Of a stretch of DNA of 64,000 bases, positions 19,110 through 28,559 are shown piece after piece. Position 1 is the first letter of the stretch. Each line of letters starts with the position of its first letter. The notes beneath the pieces were generated by a model that worked only from the letters and a program-made list of their open reading frames with translations, searched no databases and was not told the origin of the DNA. Source of the DNA: Litoreibacter arenae DSM 19593 (GTDB taxonomy: Bacteria; Pseudomonadota; Alphaproteobacteria; Rhodobacterales; Rhodobacteraceae); NCBI RefSeq assembly GCF_000442275.2, contig NZ_KE557306.1:248001-312000 (forward strand), given 5' to 3'. A program made the position numbers and the translations under genes.

Positions 19110-19239
19110 GGGGCGGACATATCGGCCCAGTCTTTCCAATCCCTTATGCCAGCGCACGTTACTCACTCCAAATGGATACTCATTATTAAGAGTAGGAGGC
19201 CCTTAAGCGCGTTTCCAGTCAACCCCCTTCACAGATTCT

Positions 19240-19887
19240 TCATGGGTGTGAATGTTTTCGGAACACAGCCAGATGCCCCTGTGATCCGGCATGATCGCCC
19301 TCAGCGCCAGCGCCGTAAATCTGCACGGTCTTGATGTGGTAATCCTCGATTTGCGGTGCCAGCGCTTCGAACTTGTCGGCGAAACCGCGGGCTTCGAAAT
19401 GCTCTGCATTGACCGACAGGACGAACAATGCGCCGGGCTTGGCGGCGTCCAGCAGGCCGTCAATCGCGTCCGGCCCGACATGGCCGTGGGTGAAGGTGCC
19501 GGAGCTGACCACGCCGCCATAGGAGGCGGGTGCGAGAGGCAGGGATTTGGTCAAGTCGGCCTCGATCAGCTTGCGGTAGATGCCCTTGGAATTGGCCACC
19601 GCGAGCATCTCCCCCGACAGATCCAGCGCGTCGATGTCCAGATCGCATAGCGGACGGAGCGCCTCGCCCAGCAGGCCCGTGCCAGCCCCCACGTCCAGCA
19701 CCGGTCCGTCACCGCCCAACTCCGCAAAGGTCCGGGCGACATGGGTTGGCAGTTGGTAGTCCATCGCCTGCGCGAAGCTGTGGTCGTAGCTATCGGCCCA
19801 GTCGCCGTAGAGCCGAAGGTTGTCATCTGGCGTCTCCAGCGCATAGGCCGCGTCAAGATCGGGCGGGTTTTTGGGGTCACGCGCCAT
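19240..19887 (-). CDS. Class I SAM-dependent methyltransferase
   Basis: A 215-residue Rossmann methyltransferase. The SAM-binding motif I is VLDVGAGTGLLGEAL, with the acidic residue ending strand 2 in IDALDLSGEM and a VVSSGTFTHGHV motif IV region. The start ATG at 19887 overlaps the upstream cupin gene's TGA by one base (TGATG), showing translational coupling, and both follow the CoxL-like gene. The methyl acceptor is unknown; WADSYD near the N-terminus is shared with the Methyltransf_11/12 group. Confidence 0.85.
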   Translation of the reverse strand: MARDPKNPPDLDAAYALETPDDNLRLYGDWADSYDHSFAQAMDYQLPTHVARTFAELGGDGPVLDVGAGTGLLGEALRPLCDLDIDALDLSGEMLAVANSKGIYRKLIEADLTKSLPLAPASYGGVVSSGTFTHGHVGPDAIDGLLDAAKPGALFVLSVNAEHFEARGFADKFEALAPQIEDYHIKTVQIYGAGAEGDHAGSQGHLAVFRKHSHP

Positions 19888-20195
19888 CAGCGGGCCTTGT
19901 CCAGAAACTCGATCTCGACAAAGGCGCATTCAAAGTCGTTGGCGCTCAGCACGTCATGCTCCACGCCAAACTCCCTGAAATACGGCACGCCGTTTTGCAA
20001 TTGCGCGGTGATTTCCTCGCCGCCCGGCAGTTTGATCTGCAACGCGCCGTCGAACAGCGGCACCACCACATAGTCGTAGTCATGGCGATGCCAGCCGGTG
20101 TTGTCGCCACGTTTCTTGAACCGCCATTCCGTCACGCGGGTGCGGGCGTTTTCGATCTGGACGGTGCCGGTTGCGGTGCCTGACGCGTCACACAT
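19887..20195 (-). CDS. Small cupin-domain protein
   Basis: A 102-residue single-domain cupin. GWHRHDYDYVVVPL holds the two His of cupin motif 1, and GVEHDVLSAND that of motif 2, so it probably binds a divalent metal. It starts immediately after the CoxL-like gene's stop (no spacer) and overlaps the methyltransferase start by one base, so the three are one operon. Family members range from sugar isomerases to metabolite sensors; no function can be assigned. Confidence 0.8.
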   Translation of the reverse strand: MCDASGTATGTVQIENARTRVTEWRFKKRGDNTGWHRHDYDYVVVPLFDGALQIKLPGGEEITAQLQNGVPYFREFGVEHDVLSANDFECAFVEIEFLDKAR

Positions 20196-22484
20196 CTACG
20201 TGCCCTCCAGCATCTGCCACACCCGATGCGGGGTGAAGGGCATGTCCGCGTGGCGCACGCCACGATCCCACATGGCGTCCAGCGCGGCGTTGGCGACGGC
20301 GGCCAGTGCGCCCACGGTACCTGCCTCGCCGCAGCCTTTCATGCCAAGTACGTTGGCGGTGGAGGGCACAGGTTCCGAGTGGAAGTTAATCATCGGCATG
20401 TCGGCCGCGCGGGGCATGCCGTAATCCATGAAAGTTGCGGTCAGAAGTTGACCGTCCTCGTCATAGACCACATGCTCGCTGATCGCCTGCCCGATGCCTT
20501 GCACCACGCCGCCATGGACTTGGCCTTCGGCCATCATCGGGTTCATCAGAACGCCGAAATCATCGACCACGGTGTATTTCACGACCTCGGTGACGCCGGT
20601 GTCAGGGTCGATTTCGACTTCCGCCACGTGGCAGCCGTTGGGGTAGGAGCGGCCCGGCAGGGTTGTGCTGGCTGTGATGTTCAGCAAGTCGTCGCGGCCT
20701 TGATCCCGCGCGGCCTCTGCCGCTTCGATCAGGGTCATCACCGTGTTGGAGCTTTCGGCGCGGAAGGCCCCGTCCTCAAACGCGACTTCGTGTGCGCCCA
20801 GTTGTTCAGCGACAAAATGGCGGAACGTGTCGATAGTCTTTTCCGCCACCGCCTTGTTCGCGGTGCCTTGCGTGGTGACCGAGCGCGATCCCCCCGTGCC
20901 GCCGCCTTGGGCGATCCGGTCGCTGTCGCCTTGGATGATGTCGATCAGGTCGATGTCGATGCCGGTGTATTCGTGCAGCATCTGGGCATAGACTGTCTCG
21001 TGACCCTGTCCGTTGCTCTGCGTGCCTACGTAGAGGTTAACGCGACCTGTGTCTGCGAACTCCACATGCGCGGTCTCGTCGGGGCTGCCGAGGATGCTTT
21101 CGATGTAGTAGCACACCCCAAGCCCGCGCAGCTTGCCCGCAGCCGCCGACGCGGTCTTGCGGGACGCGAAGCCGTCAAGGTCGGCCTCCACCTCTGCCCG
21201 CTTCAAGACCTTGTGGAAATCGCCCACGTCATACAACTCCCCCGTGGCGGAGATGTAGGGAAACTGGTCTGCGGGGATAAAGCTCTTGCGGCGCAACTCC
21301 AGCGGGTCGACGCCCAATTCGCGGGCGGCGTGGTCTATGGCGCGTTCCAGCACATAGATCGCTTCGGGGCGGCCTGCGCCGCGATAGGCGTCGACCTGCG
21401 TGGTGTTGGTGTAGATGCCCTGATTGCTGAAATAGACCGCTTGGACGTCGTAGACACCCATGACCACCTTGGAGGCCAGCTCGCTCTGGATGAACTGGGC
21501 GTAGGCGGAATTATACGCGCCAAGGTTGCTGACCGCGTTGACGCGGTAGGCGATGATCTTGTGGTCCTTGTCGAAGGCCAGCTCTGCGGTGGACACCAGA
21601 TCGCGGCCCGCATTGTCCGTCAGCATCGATTCCGTGCGGTCGGCCTGCCAGCGCACGGGGCGGCCAAGGGTGCGGGCGGCTTGGGCGACCAGAAAATACT
21701 CGGGGTAGTCAAAGGCCTTCATGCCGAAGCCGCCGCCCACGTCGGGCGTGGTCACATGCACGTCCTTTTTATCGATCCCCAAGGTGGAGGCCAGCGAGCC
21801 TTTCAACCCCCAGACCCCTTGGCCGGAATATTCCATATGCAGCCGGTCATCTTCCATCTGCGCCCAGCAGCCGCGCGGCTCCATAGAATTGGCGATGATC
21901 CGGTTGTCCCCGATGTCCACCTTGGTGGTGAAGGCGGCGGTCTCGAACACGGCGTCGGTGGTTTCCTTGTCGCCGATGCCCCAGTCATAGGCGACATTGT
22001 CCGGCGCCTCGGGGTGGATGTCCGGCCCGCCCGGTGTCGGGTCCATATGCACGGGCAGGTCGTCATAGTCGAAGCCGATCAGCTCGGCGGCGTCTTTGGC
22101 CTGCTCCAGAGTGTCGGCCACGATCATGGCAACCGGCTCGCCCACAAAGCGCACGCGGTCTTTTGCCAGAACGGGCCGCACGGGGGCCGCGGCCGGGGAG
22201 CCGTCACGGTTGGTGATGATGGAGGCGTTCATCTTGTTCTTGCCACCCGCCGCCTCGTAGCGGTCAGCGGTCAGGACCAGATGCACCCCGTCTGCGGTCT
22301 CGGCGTCACTGACGTCCAGTTCGGTGATTTCGGCATGCGCGACGGAAGAGCGGAAGAGGTAGGCACAAAGCGCCCCGCTTGGCACCGTGTCATCCAGATA
22401 GCGCCCGTGGCCGGTCAGGAACCGCGTATCCTCGCGTCGTTTGACGGGCTGGGCCGTTCCGAATTTGCTGTTGGCGATAGTCAT
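20196..22484 (-). CDS. Molybdopterin-binding large subunit, CoxL form II-like
   Basis: A 762-residue catalytic subunit of the xanthine oxidase/CO dehydrogenase family carrying Mo-molybdopterin cytosine dinucleotide. The active-site loop reads AYRGAGRPEA, the form II signature, rather than AYxCSFR of true form I CO dehydrogenase. Conserved VGGGFGMK and a late GCGEAGT with the catalytic Glu are present. The partner FAD (CoxM) and 2Fe-2S (CoxS) subunits are not adjacent; cupin and methyltransferase genes follow instead. It is therefore an aldehyde/purine/CO-type hydroxylase of unknown substrate. Start ATG 22484. Confidence 0.85.
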   Translation of the reverse strand: MTIANSKFGTAQPVKRREDTRFLTGHGRYLDDTVPSGALCAYLFRSSVAHAEITELDVSDAETADGVHLVLTADRYEAAGGKNKMNASIITNRDGSPAAAPVRPVLAKDRVRFVGEPVAMIVADTLEQAKDAAELIGFDYDDLPVHMDPTPGGPDIHPEAPDNVAYDWGIGDKETTDAVFETAAFTTKVDIGDNRIIANSMEPRGCWAQMEDDRLHMEYSGQGVWGLKGSLASTLGIDKKDVHVTTPDVGGGFGMKAFDYPEYFLVAQAARTLGRPVRWQADRTESMLTDNAGRDLVSTAELAFDKDHKIIAYRVNAVSNLGAYNSAYAQFIQSELASKVVMGVYDVQAVYFSNQGIYTNTTQVDAYRGAGRPEAIYVLERAIDHAARELGVDPLELRRKSFIPADQFPYISATGELYDVGDFHKVLKRAEVEADLDGFASRKTASAAAGKLRGLGVCYYIESILGSPDETAHVEFADTGRVNLYVGTQSNGQGHETVYAQMLHEYTGIDIDLIDIIQGDSDRIAQGGGTGGSRSVTTQGTANKAVAEKTIDTFRHFVAEQLGAHEVAFEDGAFRAESSNTVMTLIEAAEAARDQGRDDLLNITASTTLPGRSYPNGCHVAEVEIDPDTGVTEVVKYTVVDDFGVLMNPMMAEGQVHGGVVQGIGQAISEHVVYDEDGQLLTATFMDYGMPRAADMPMINFHSEPVPSTANVLGMKGCGEAGTVGALAAVANAALDAMWDRGVRHADMPFTPHRVWQMLEGT

Positions 22485-22546
22485 GCGCGGGCCTCCGGGT
22501 TGGTCACATCAAACAGTAGCGGCAGGTGACGCGCTGTCCACCCCGC

Positions 22547-24964
22547 TTACGTCCCGCGCGGCTTGGCCCGCAAGGTGGGGTCGGCGACGGTCGGGTCTTC
22601 GGGCCACGGGTGGCGCGGATAGCGGGCGCGCATGTCCTTGCGCACGTCGGCGTAGGAGCCTGCCCAGAAGCCCGGCAGGTCGGTCGTGACCTGCACGGGC
22701 CTTGATGCGGGCGAAAGCAACGTGATCTTGAGCGGCAACCGGTCCGGTCCGGTGCGCGGGTGCTGGGTGACGCCGAACATCTCTTGCAGGCGCACCTCAA
22801 GGGCAGGGGCACCGTCCGCGTAGTCCAGCGCCAAGTCGCGGCCCAAAGGCGTGGTGAATTTGGCGGGCGCCCCTGCGTCCAATGCTTGCATCTGGTCCCA
22901 GTCGAGTGCCGCACGCAGGGCCTCCGCGACGTTGACCGATTTCAAGTCCTCTGCCGAGCGGGCGCCGCCCAGATAAGGCAGCAGCCACGCCTCAAGGCTG
23001 CCCAGCAACCCTTCGTCCGACCAGTCCGGCATCCCCTCGCGCATATACTGGACCCGTGCCCGCAGGTAGCGGGCGGGTTTCGACCAGTTGAGCGCCGTGA
23101 GACCCAGCTGCCGCACCCCGTCCAGCATCGCTTGCGCGACGTGTTCGGGGTCTGCGTCCTTCCATGCGCGGTCGTCGAGGACCAACGCCCCGAAGCGTTC
23201 CTGCCTGCGGGCCAGCACTTTGCGGTCGCGCTTGGACCATTCGCAGAGGTCGATCCAGTTGATCTGATCCGCATACAGCCCGCGCAACTCTGCCTCGCTG
23301 ATGGCGCTTGCCAGCCGCACCTTGGCCTCCCGCGCGTCGCCGTCCAGATCGAGCGCTACAATCAAGCGCTGCCCTGCCAACGCGTCGCTGCCGTCGATCA
23401 CGGCCCCTTTTCCGCCTGACAAAACATAGCGGGCATCCTTGCCCGGACGCCGCAATCCGATGCGGTCGGGGTAGGCGAGGGCGGCCATCTCGCCCAAGCT
23501 GCGCTCGGTATTGCCTGCGAAACGTTTGAGGCGCTTGGCCTCCGCGCGCACCCGCTCCACCACGCCGCGATTGGCGTGGGGTGGCACCGTGCCGTTGAGC
23601 AACTTCATGCGTGCTGCGATGTCCGTTCCGGCATTGCGGCCCAGCGGGTCACGTTCCGCCAGCAACGCCGCCAGTGCAGGCCCACGATCACCGGACATCG
23701 CCAGCATATGCCCCAAGCGCGGATGCAGCGGCATCGCGGCCAAGCTGCGCCCGTGATCGGTGATCCGGTCCCCGTCCAACGCGCCCAGCATCTGCAATAA
23801 GGCTTTCGCTTCGGCAAATGCGCCCTCCGGCGGTGGGGTCAGGAACGCCAGATCTTCCAGCGCCGCGCCCCAGTTCGCCAGTTCCAGTGCCAGCCCTGTG
23901 AGGTCTGCCGCCTCGATTTCCGCAGGCGGGAACGCAGGCAGTGCGCCTTCCTCCGCCTTTGTCCACATGCGGTAGCAAACGCCTGCCTGAACCCGTCCCG
24001 CGCGGCCTTGGCGCTGGGTGGCCTCTGCCCGCGATACCTTTTCGGTGACCAGCCGCGACATGCCGGAGCCGGGGTCGAACCGCGCCCGCCGCGCGCGGCC
24101 TGCATCCACCACGACCCGCACGTCTTCGATTGTCAGGGAGGTCTCCGCAATCGAGGTCGCCAGCACGATCTTGCGCACGCCTTGTTCGGGCGCAATCGCC
24201 GCGCGTTGCTCTTTGAACGGCAAGGCCCCGAACAGCGGGCGCACCACCGCGCCTTTCGGCACCTTGAGCATCCCCATCACCCGCCGGATTTCGCCTTCGC
24301 CGGGCAGGAACACCAAGACGCCGCCCTCGGTCTCGTCCACTGCACGGTTGACCAGATCGGCCGCTGCCGTCTCGAACCGGATATCCTTGTGCAATGGCCG
24401 GTCCAGCCAGCGCGTCTCCACCGGATGTGCGCGCCCGTCGGAGGTGACTACGGGGGCATTGTCCAGCAATTCCGCCACCGGCTCCGCGTCCAAGGTCGCC
24501 GACATGACCAATACCTTCAGGTCAGGCCGCAACGCGCCCCGCGCCTCCCACGTCAAGGCCAGCCCCAGATCGCCATTCAGCGAACGTTCGTGGAATTCGT
24601 CGAAGACCACACAGCCCACGCCCGTCAGTTCAGGATCGCTCTGGATCATCCGCGTCAGGATGCCTTCGGTCACCACTTCGATCCGCGTGGCTTTCGACAC
24701 TTTCGCCTCGCCGCGCATGCGGTAGCCGACAGTCGCGCCCACAGGCTCGCCCAGCATATCCGCCATCCGTTCAGCGGCGGCGCGGGTGGCCAGCCTGCGT
24801 GGCTCCAGCATGATCAGCCGCCCGTCGAACGCACCCGCCTCCAGCAGCGCCAGTGGCACCCGCGTGGTCTTGCCCGCGCCCGGCGGGGCCTGCAAAACGC
24901 AAACACCCCCGCCGGTCATGTGACCGACAAGGGCGTCTACTACATCTTCAATCGGCAGGCTCAT
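22547..24964 (-). CDS. hrpB: ATP-dependent helicase HrpB
   Basis: An 805-residue DEAH-family helicase. Walker A is PPGAGKTTRVPLALL near the N-terminus, motif II is DEFHERS, and helicase C-terminal motifs (QRQGRAGRVQAG) follow. The C-terminal HrpB_C domain distinguishes it from HrpA/DHX proteins. It is a non-essential RNA helicase-like protein of poorly defined role. The gene ends 62 bases before the coxL-like start and is not coupled to it. Confidence 0.93.
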   Translation of the reverse strand: MSLPIEDVVDALVGHMTGGGVCVLQAPPGAGKTTRVPLALLEAGAFDGRLIMLEPRRLATRAAAERMADMLGEPVGATVGYRMRGEAKVSKATRIEVVTEGILTRMIQSDPELTGVGCVVFDEFHERSLNGDLGLALTWEARGALRPDLKVLVMSATLDAEPVAELLDNAPVVTSDGRAHPVETRWLDRPLHKDIRFETAAADLVNRAVDETEGGVLVFLPGEGEIRRVMGMLKVPKGAVVRPLFGALPFKEQRAAIAPEQGVRKIVLATSIAETSLTIEDVRVVVDAGRARRARFDPGSGMSRLVTEKVSRAEATQRQGRAGRVQAGVCYRMWTKAEEGALPAFPPAEIEAADLTGLALELANWGAALEDLAFLTPPPEGAFAEAKALLQMLGALDGDRITDHGRSLAAMPLHPRLGHMLAMSGDRGPALAALLAERDPLGRNAGTDIAARMKLLNGTVPPHANRGVVERVRAEAKRLKRFAGNTERSLGEMAALAYPDRIGLRRPGKDARYVLSGGKGAVIDGSDALAGQRLIVALDLDGDAREAKVRLASAISEAELRGLYADQINWIDLCEWSKRDRKVLARRQERFGALVLDDRAWKDADPEHVAQAMLDGVRQLGLTALNWSKPARYLRARVQYMREGMPDWSDEGLLGSLEAWLLPYLGGARSAEDLKSVNVAEALRAALDWDQMQALDAGAPAKFTTPLGRDLALDYADGAPALEVRLQEMFGVTQHPRTGPDRLPLKITLLSPASRPVQVTTDLPGFWAGSYADVRKDMRARYPRHPWPEDPTVADPTLRAKPRGT

Positions 24965-24996
24965 GGCCCCCGCTTACCGCGGCTTGGCGTCCGCGT

Positions 24997-25710
24997 CTAT
25001 TTCCGCGTCATCGTGGCGTTGCCGTAAAGCGACTGGGTCACGACCTTTTCCACCCGGTAACGCCCGTCAGCGGTCTGGGCGTAGAACAGGTTGAACGGGA
25101 AGCGCGCTTTCTCGGCCATGTCCTCGGGCGAGAAGCCCGCCAAGCGGCGATATTCGCCGTCGCACATGATCATGTCACCGTCGCTGCGTGGCGAGGACAG
25201 CTTGACCTGAGACCGCCGCTTGCCGTCATACATCTTCACGTCCAGCTTGCAGACCTGGTCGCGGCGCACGTCCCGAAACGCGGCATAAAGCGCGGTCATC
25301 GGGTCCACCGTGCCGTTCTGGGTCGATGGCTTCACCACATTGGGGCCGGGCACATAGTCCGAGACCGACGGCACGCCGCCCTTATAGGTCATCGAGGCCG
25401 AGGACTTCCGCTTGCCGGTATCCGCCTTTTCGTCGTAGCGCGCGGGGCTGAAATTACTGCCGCTCACCCGCCCGCTGGACGAGGCAGTGTATTTCACCCT
25501 TGCCACCAGCCCGACCAGCCCGCCGCTTTGCAACACGCCAGAGGCCGAGTAGCGGCCACCGGCCTCCTGTCCCTTGATCTTCAGGGTGCCTGCGGTGATC
25601 CCGCGAATGGCGACCGAGAACACGGCGTCCGTGGTCCCGTCCGCCACCGCTGGCGCGGCAAAGGTCAGGGGCAGGGCGCACAGGCCCAGAACTTTCAAAA
25701 ACTGCTTCAT
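24997..25710 (-). CDS. DUF3108 domain periplasmic protein
   Basis: A 237-residue exported protein. An N-terminal signal peptide (MKQFLKVLGLCALPLTF, cleaved near AVADG) precedes a beta-rich DUF3108 domain, recognised by VFSVAIRGITAGTLKIKG and the YTASSSGRVSG stretch. The family is thought to act at the outer membrane in envelope biogenesis but its mechanism is unknown. Start ATG 25710 is chosen over one 21 bases upstream because it gives a clean signal peptide and an AGGCGA site. It is divergent from meaB. Confidence 0.75.
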   Translation of the reverse strand: MKQFLKVLGLCALPLTFAAPAVADGTTDAVFSVAIRGITAGTLKIKGQEAGGRYSASGVLQSGGLVGLVARVKYTASSSGRVSGSNFSPARYDEKADTGKRKSSASMTYKGGVPSVSDYVPGPNVVKPSTQNGTVDPMTALYAAFRDVRRDQVCKLDVKMYDGKRRSQVKLSSPRSDGDMIMCDGEYRRLAGFSPEDMAEKARFPFNLFYAQTADGRYRVEKVVTQSLYGNATMTRK

Positions 25711-25833
25711 CTTTTCGCCTTGTTGTATCACTTATGGCTCTGGGGCCATATTGGGCCGCGAACATACGGATAACACCCCAAGTTGCGGGGAAAACAAGCG
25801 AAAGATCGCCCATCCTTGAAACATATTGAAGAC

Positions 25834-26793
25834 ATGGCCGCACAGATACGTGCAGGGGACAGGCGGGCGCTGGCCCGCGCGATAACCCTTGTGGAAAGCG
25901 CCCGTGAGGATCACCGCACGCAGGCCCTGGCGCTCATCGACACCTTGCGCGTAAGCGCTCCGCAGGCTTTGCGTATCGGATTGTCCGGCACGCCGGGCGT
26001 CGGCAAATCCACCTTTATCGAAGGCTTCGGGCTGCATTTGACGGGGCAGGGGTTGCGGGTGGCGGTGCTGGCGGTGGACCCAAGCTCGACCCGCTCCGGC
26101 GGATCAATTCTTGGTGACAAGACCCGCATGGACCTGTTGTCGCGCGATCCGAACGCGTTCATCCGGCCATCGCCGTCGCAATCGCATCTGGGCGGCGTCG
26201 CCCGGCGCACCCGCGAAGCGGTGACCCTGTGCGAGGCCGCAGGCTTCGACGTGGTGCTGATCGAGACCGTGGGCGTCGGCCAGTCGGAAACCATGGTGGC
26301 GGAGATGTCGGATATCTTCGTACTGTTGCTGGCCCCCGCTGGTGGAGACGAGTTGCAGGGCGTCAAGCGCGGCATCATGGAGATTGCGGACCTGATCTTG
26401 GTGAACAAAGCCGATGGCGACCTGAAACCCGCCGCAATCCGCACACAGGCGGACTACACCGGCGCATTGCGGCTGTTGCGCAAGCGGGCGCAGGACCCCA
26501 AGGGCTTCCCGAAAGCACGCATCGTCTCCGCGCTGACCGGATTGGGGCTGGAGGAGGCATGGCAGGACATGCAAACCCTCAGCGACTGGCGCAAGGAGCA
26601 CGGCCATTGGGACGCCCGCCGCAAAGCCCAAAGCGTGCATTGGTTCGAACAAGCGGTGCGCACGGGTCTGCTTGCCCGTATCAGCGCCGACAAACAGGCC
26701 AGCGCTGCGATGCAGGCTCTGGCGCAAGACGTCGCCGACGGCACTCTTTCCCCCGACCGCGCTGCGGCGAAAATGCTCGACAGCCTCTCCTAA
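25834..26793 (+). CDS. meaB: MeaB/ArgK-family GTPase chaperone for methylmalonyl-CoA mutase
   Basis: A G3E P-loop GTPase that loads and protects adenosylcobalamin mutases. The P-loop GTPGVGKST and the VDPSSTRSGGSILGDKTRM switch are characteristic, followed by ETVGVGQSE and LVNKADGD (NKxD). The start is uncertain: ATG 25834 (MAAQIRAGDRRALARAI) matches usual family starts; TTG 25816 or the ATG at 25783 would add six or 17 residues. The mutase gene itself is not in the window. Followed by a 285-base spacer before rpmB. Confidence 0.9.
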   Translation: MAAQIRAGDRRALARAITLVESAREDHRTQALALIDTLRVSAPQALRIGLSGTPGVGKSTFIEGFGLHLTGQGLRVAVLAVDPSSTRSGGSILGDKTRMDLLSRDPNAFIRPSPSQSHLGGVARRTREAVTLCEAAGFDVVLIETVGVGQSETMVAEMSDIFVLLLAPAGGDELQGVKRGIMEIADLILVNKADGDLKPAAIRTQADYTGALRLLRKRAQDPKGFPKARIVSALTGLGLEEAWQDMQTLSDWRKEHGHWDARRKAQSVHWFEQAVRTGLLARISADKQASAAMQALAQDVADGTLSPDRAAAKMLDSLS

Positions 26794-26883
26794 CCCAGCG
26801 TTAAGGTTAACGTGCGCCCGCCTCGATATCGCGACTCACTCCGGATTTCATTGCTTCACAAATATTCCCGCCCATTGCCGTCA

Positions 26884-26900
26884 GGCGATTGCAAATCGCC
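26884..26900. repeat. Perfect hairpin upstream of rpmB
   Basis: GGCGATT-GCA-AATCGCC is a perfect 7-bp stem with a 3-base loop, about 90 bases after meaB's stop and about 80 bases before the rpmB promoter. There is no T-tract, so it may be an operator or the 3' end of the meaB mRNA. Confidence 0.45.
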
Positions 26901-26980
26901 GAAAGGGAGGCTTCCGACCCCTCCAATCGAAAATCCGGCATAAACAGCGCGCATCCCCCACCAAAATCCCCATTCTCCAC

Positions 26981-27009
26981 TTGACCCCCCAAGAATCTGC
27001 CCCTATTCC
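26981..27009 (+). promoter_or_regulatory. Probable sigma-70 promoter of rpmB
   Basis: TTGACC (26981-26986), a 17-base spacer and TATTCC (27004-27009) give a good -35/-10 pair about 70 bases upstream of the rpmB ATG. The leader has a GGAAGGAA ribosome site. Confidence 0.6.
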
Positions 27010-27078
27010 ACGCAGACCGAATTCAGGGCATCGCACGGGCGGTGCCTTCATCTGTTTAAGACCCGGAAGGAAACGCAC

Positions 27079-27366
27079 ATGTCGCGCGTCTGTGAACTCA
27101 CTGGCAAGGGCCCCATGGTCGGCAACAATGTCAGCCATGCCAAAAACCGGACCCGTCGTCGCTTTCTGCCGAACCTGAACGACGTCACGCTGATGTCCGA
27201 GACCCTGGGTCGCGGCTTCAAGTTCCGCATCTCCGCTGCTGCCCTGCGCACTGTGGATCACCGCGGCGGCCTCGACGGCTTCATGGGTAAGGCCAAAGAT
27301 ACCGACCTGTCCGCCAAGGCGCTCAAGGTCAAGAAGGACATCGTCAAGGCGCAAGCCGAGGCTTAA
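27079..27366 (+). CDS. rpmB: 50S ribosomal protein L28
   Basis: A 95-residue L28 of the large subunit. [23 protein letters not shown] is split as the family's conserved C-E-L-T-G-K and N-N-V-S-H-A-N-x-K regions, and [21 protein letters not shown] matches alphaproteobacterial L28. ATG 27079 has an upstream GGAAGGAAACGC site. It has its own promoter and a following terminator, so it is transcribed singly. Confidence 0.97.
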   Translation: MSRVCELTGKGPMVGNNVSHAKNRTRRRFLPNLNDVTLMSETLGRGFKFRISAAALRTVDHRGGLDGFMGKAKDTDLSAKALKVKKDIVKAQAEA

Positions 27367-27392
27367 GCCTGAGACGTATAGCTTTCAAAGCG

Positions 27393-27421
27393 GCCTCGCC
27401 CCCACAGGGCGGGGCTGTTTT
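27393..27421 (+). terminator. rpmB terminator
   Basis: GCCTCGCCC pairs with GGGCGGGGC (9 bp, one G-U) around a CCACA loop, followed by TGTTTTCG, 27 bases after the rpmB stop. Confidence 0.8.
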
Positions 27422-27500
27422 CGTTTGATCTGGAACAACGTTTCGCAAGGTGGCTTCTGGCAGCTTGGCTCCGACACCAAAGCAACGTAACACTCTGCCC

Positions 27501-27848
27501 ATGATCCTCGCCCGCCAAGTCCTCGCCATCGTGCTCGTCATGACTATGGTTGCCACCACTGGCTCCATGGCCGCGATGCGTGACCGCGATGCGGGCACAC
27601 AGGCGATGGTGATCTGCAACGGCGCGGGCTTGCAGACGATCCTGCTCGACGCCAACGGGGAGCGGGTCGATCCCGCCCCGATCTGCCCCGACTGCACTAT
27701 GGTCGTGTTGGCGCCAGCACCCGCGTCGCCGGATGTAATCCTGTGTGACGGCGTAGCGGGCGCCGCGCTGTGGGTAGCGCTTGCCGCGCCAATGACCGCG
27801 CGCAACGACAGGGGCGGGCCGCAGGCCCGTGCGCCGCCGGTCGGTTGA
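27501..27848 (+). CDS. DUF2946-like exported protein
   Basis: A 115-residue protein with an N-terminal hydrophobic segment (ILARQVLAIVLVMTMVATTG) and a conserved ICPDCT motif following VICNGAGLQTILLDANG, the pattern of DUF2946 proteins commonly found beside copper-handling genes. The two Cys of CPDC and other cysteines could bind a metal. ATG 27501 is chosen; 17 upstream residues would be untypical. The copper chaperone gene follows by 56 bases on the same strand, so a role in copper uptake or tolerance is plausible but inferred. Confidence 0.7.
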   Translation: MILARQVLAIVLVMTMVATTGSMAAMRDRDAGTQAMVICNGAGLQTILLDANGERVDPAPICPDCTMVVLAPAPASPDVILCDGVAGAALWVALAAPMTARNDRGGPQARAPPVG

Positions 27849-27904
27849 TCTGATCCCACTATCCCAAATCTCAGACCAATCTATCAAACGAAAGGACATG
27901 TTCC

Positions 27905-28399
27905 ATGTCTGTGCAACTTATCTCTGCGGCCATCCTCGCCGCCACGCTTTCCACCGCCGCCTTCGCGGGCGATATGGCCATCAAGGTCACCGACTCCTAC
28001 GCCCGCAGCGCCGGGGCGAATGCCCCGACAGGGGCGGCGTTCATCACGTTGATGAACACCTCCGACACCGATGACCGCCTGATCGGCGTCGCATCCCCGG
28101 CTGCCAAGCGGGTGGAGTTGCACACGCATCTTGAAAATGACGGGATCATGAAGATGGTCCATGTCGAGGAGGGCTTCCCTGTCGCGGCGGGCGAGATGAT
28201 CGAAATGCAGCGCGGCGGCAAACACGTCATGCTCATGGGCCTCAACGACACGCTGGAGCAGGGCGCCATGGTGCCCGTAACCCTGATCTTCGAGAAGGCG
28301 GGCGAGGTCGAGGTCATGGTTCCCGTCGATCTGGAGCGTATGCCGGAAGGCGGCCACGGCACGATGCAGATGAAGCACGGCAACAAGACCGGCGGCTAA
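27905..28399 (+). CDS. Periplasmic copper chaperone PCu(A)C
   Basis: A 164-residue exported PCuAC-domain protein that delivers Cu(I) to the CuA site of cytochrome c oxidase. The Cu site is the family's H-M-x(10)-M-x(21)-H-x-M pattern, visible as RVELHTHLE with a following Met, then GGKHVMLMGL. A signal peptide ends at AFAGD. It overlaps no neighbour and is followed by a strong terminator, ending a probable two-gene copper unit. Confidence 0.92.
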   Translation: MSVQLISAAILAATLSTAAFAGDMAIKVTDSYARSAGANAPTGAAFITLMNTSDTDDRLIGVASPAAKRVELHTHLENDGIMKMVHVEEGFPVAAGEMIEMQRGGKHVMLMGLNDTLEQGAMVPVTLIFEKAGEVEVMVPVDLERMPEGGHGTMQMKHGNKTGG

Positions 28400-28420
28400 A
28401 CTGCATCGAACAGAAATCTG

Positions 28421-28449
28421 AAAGGCGGCCCTTCGGGGCTGCCTTTTTT
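28421..28449 (+). terminator. Terminator after copper chaperone gene
   Basis: AAAGGC(G)GCCC and GGGC(T)GCCTTT pair around a TTCG tetraloop, with one mismatch, and a T-run follows. Classic Rho-independent form. Confidence 0.9.
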
Positions 28450-28559
28450 GCATCCCCCAGTGTCTGCCCTACGTAAGGGCAACTTGATCTCGGTTTCATA
28501 AAACCTTGATCCGCATCCCCGATTGTCGCACAAAGGCGTATAGCTGGGGAGCTACCATA

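Noticed and set aside
20226-22529. 767-codon open frame opposite the coxL-like gene
   Set aside because: Antisense shadow; composition follows from coxL codon use and the translation is His/Gly-rich low-complexity.
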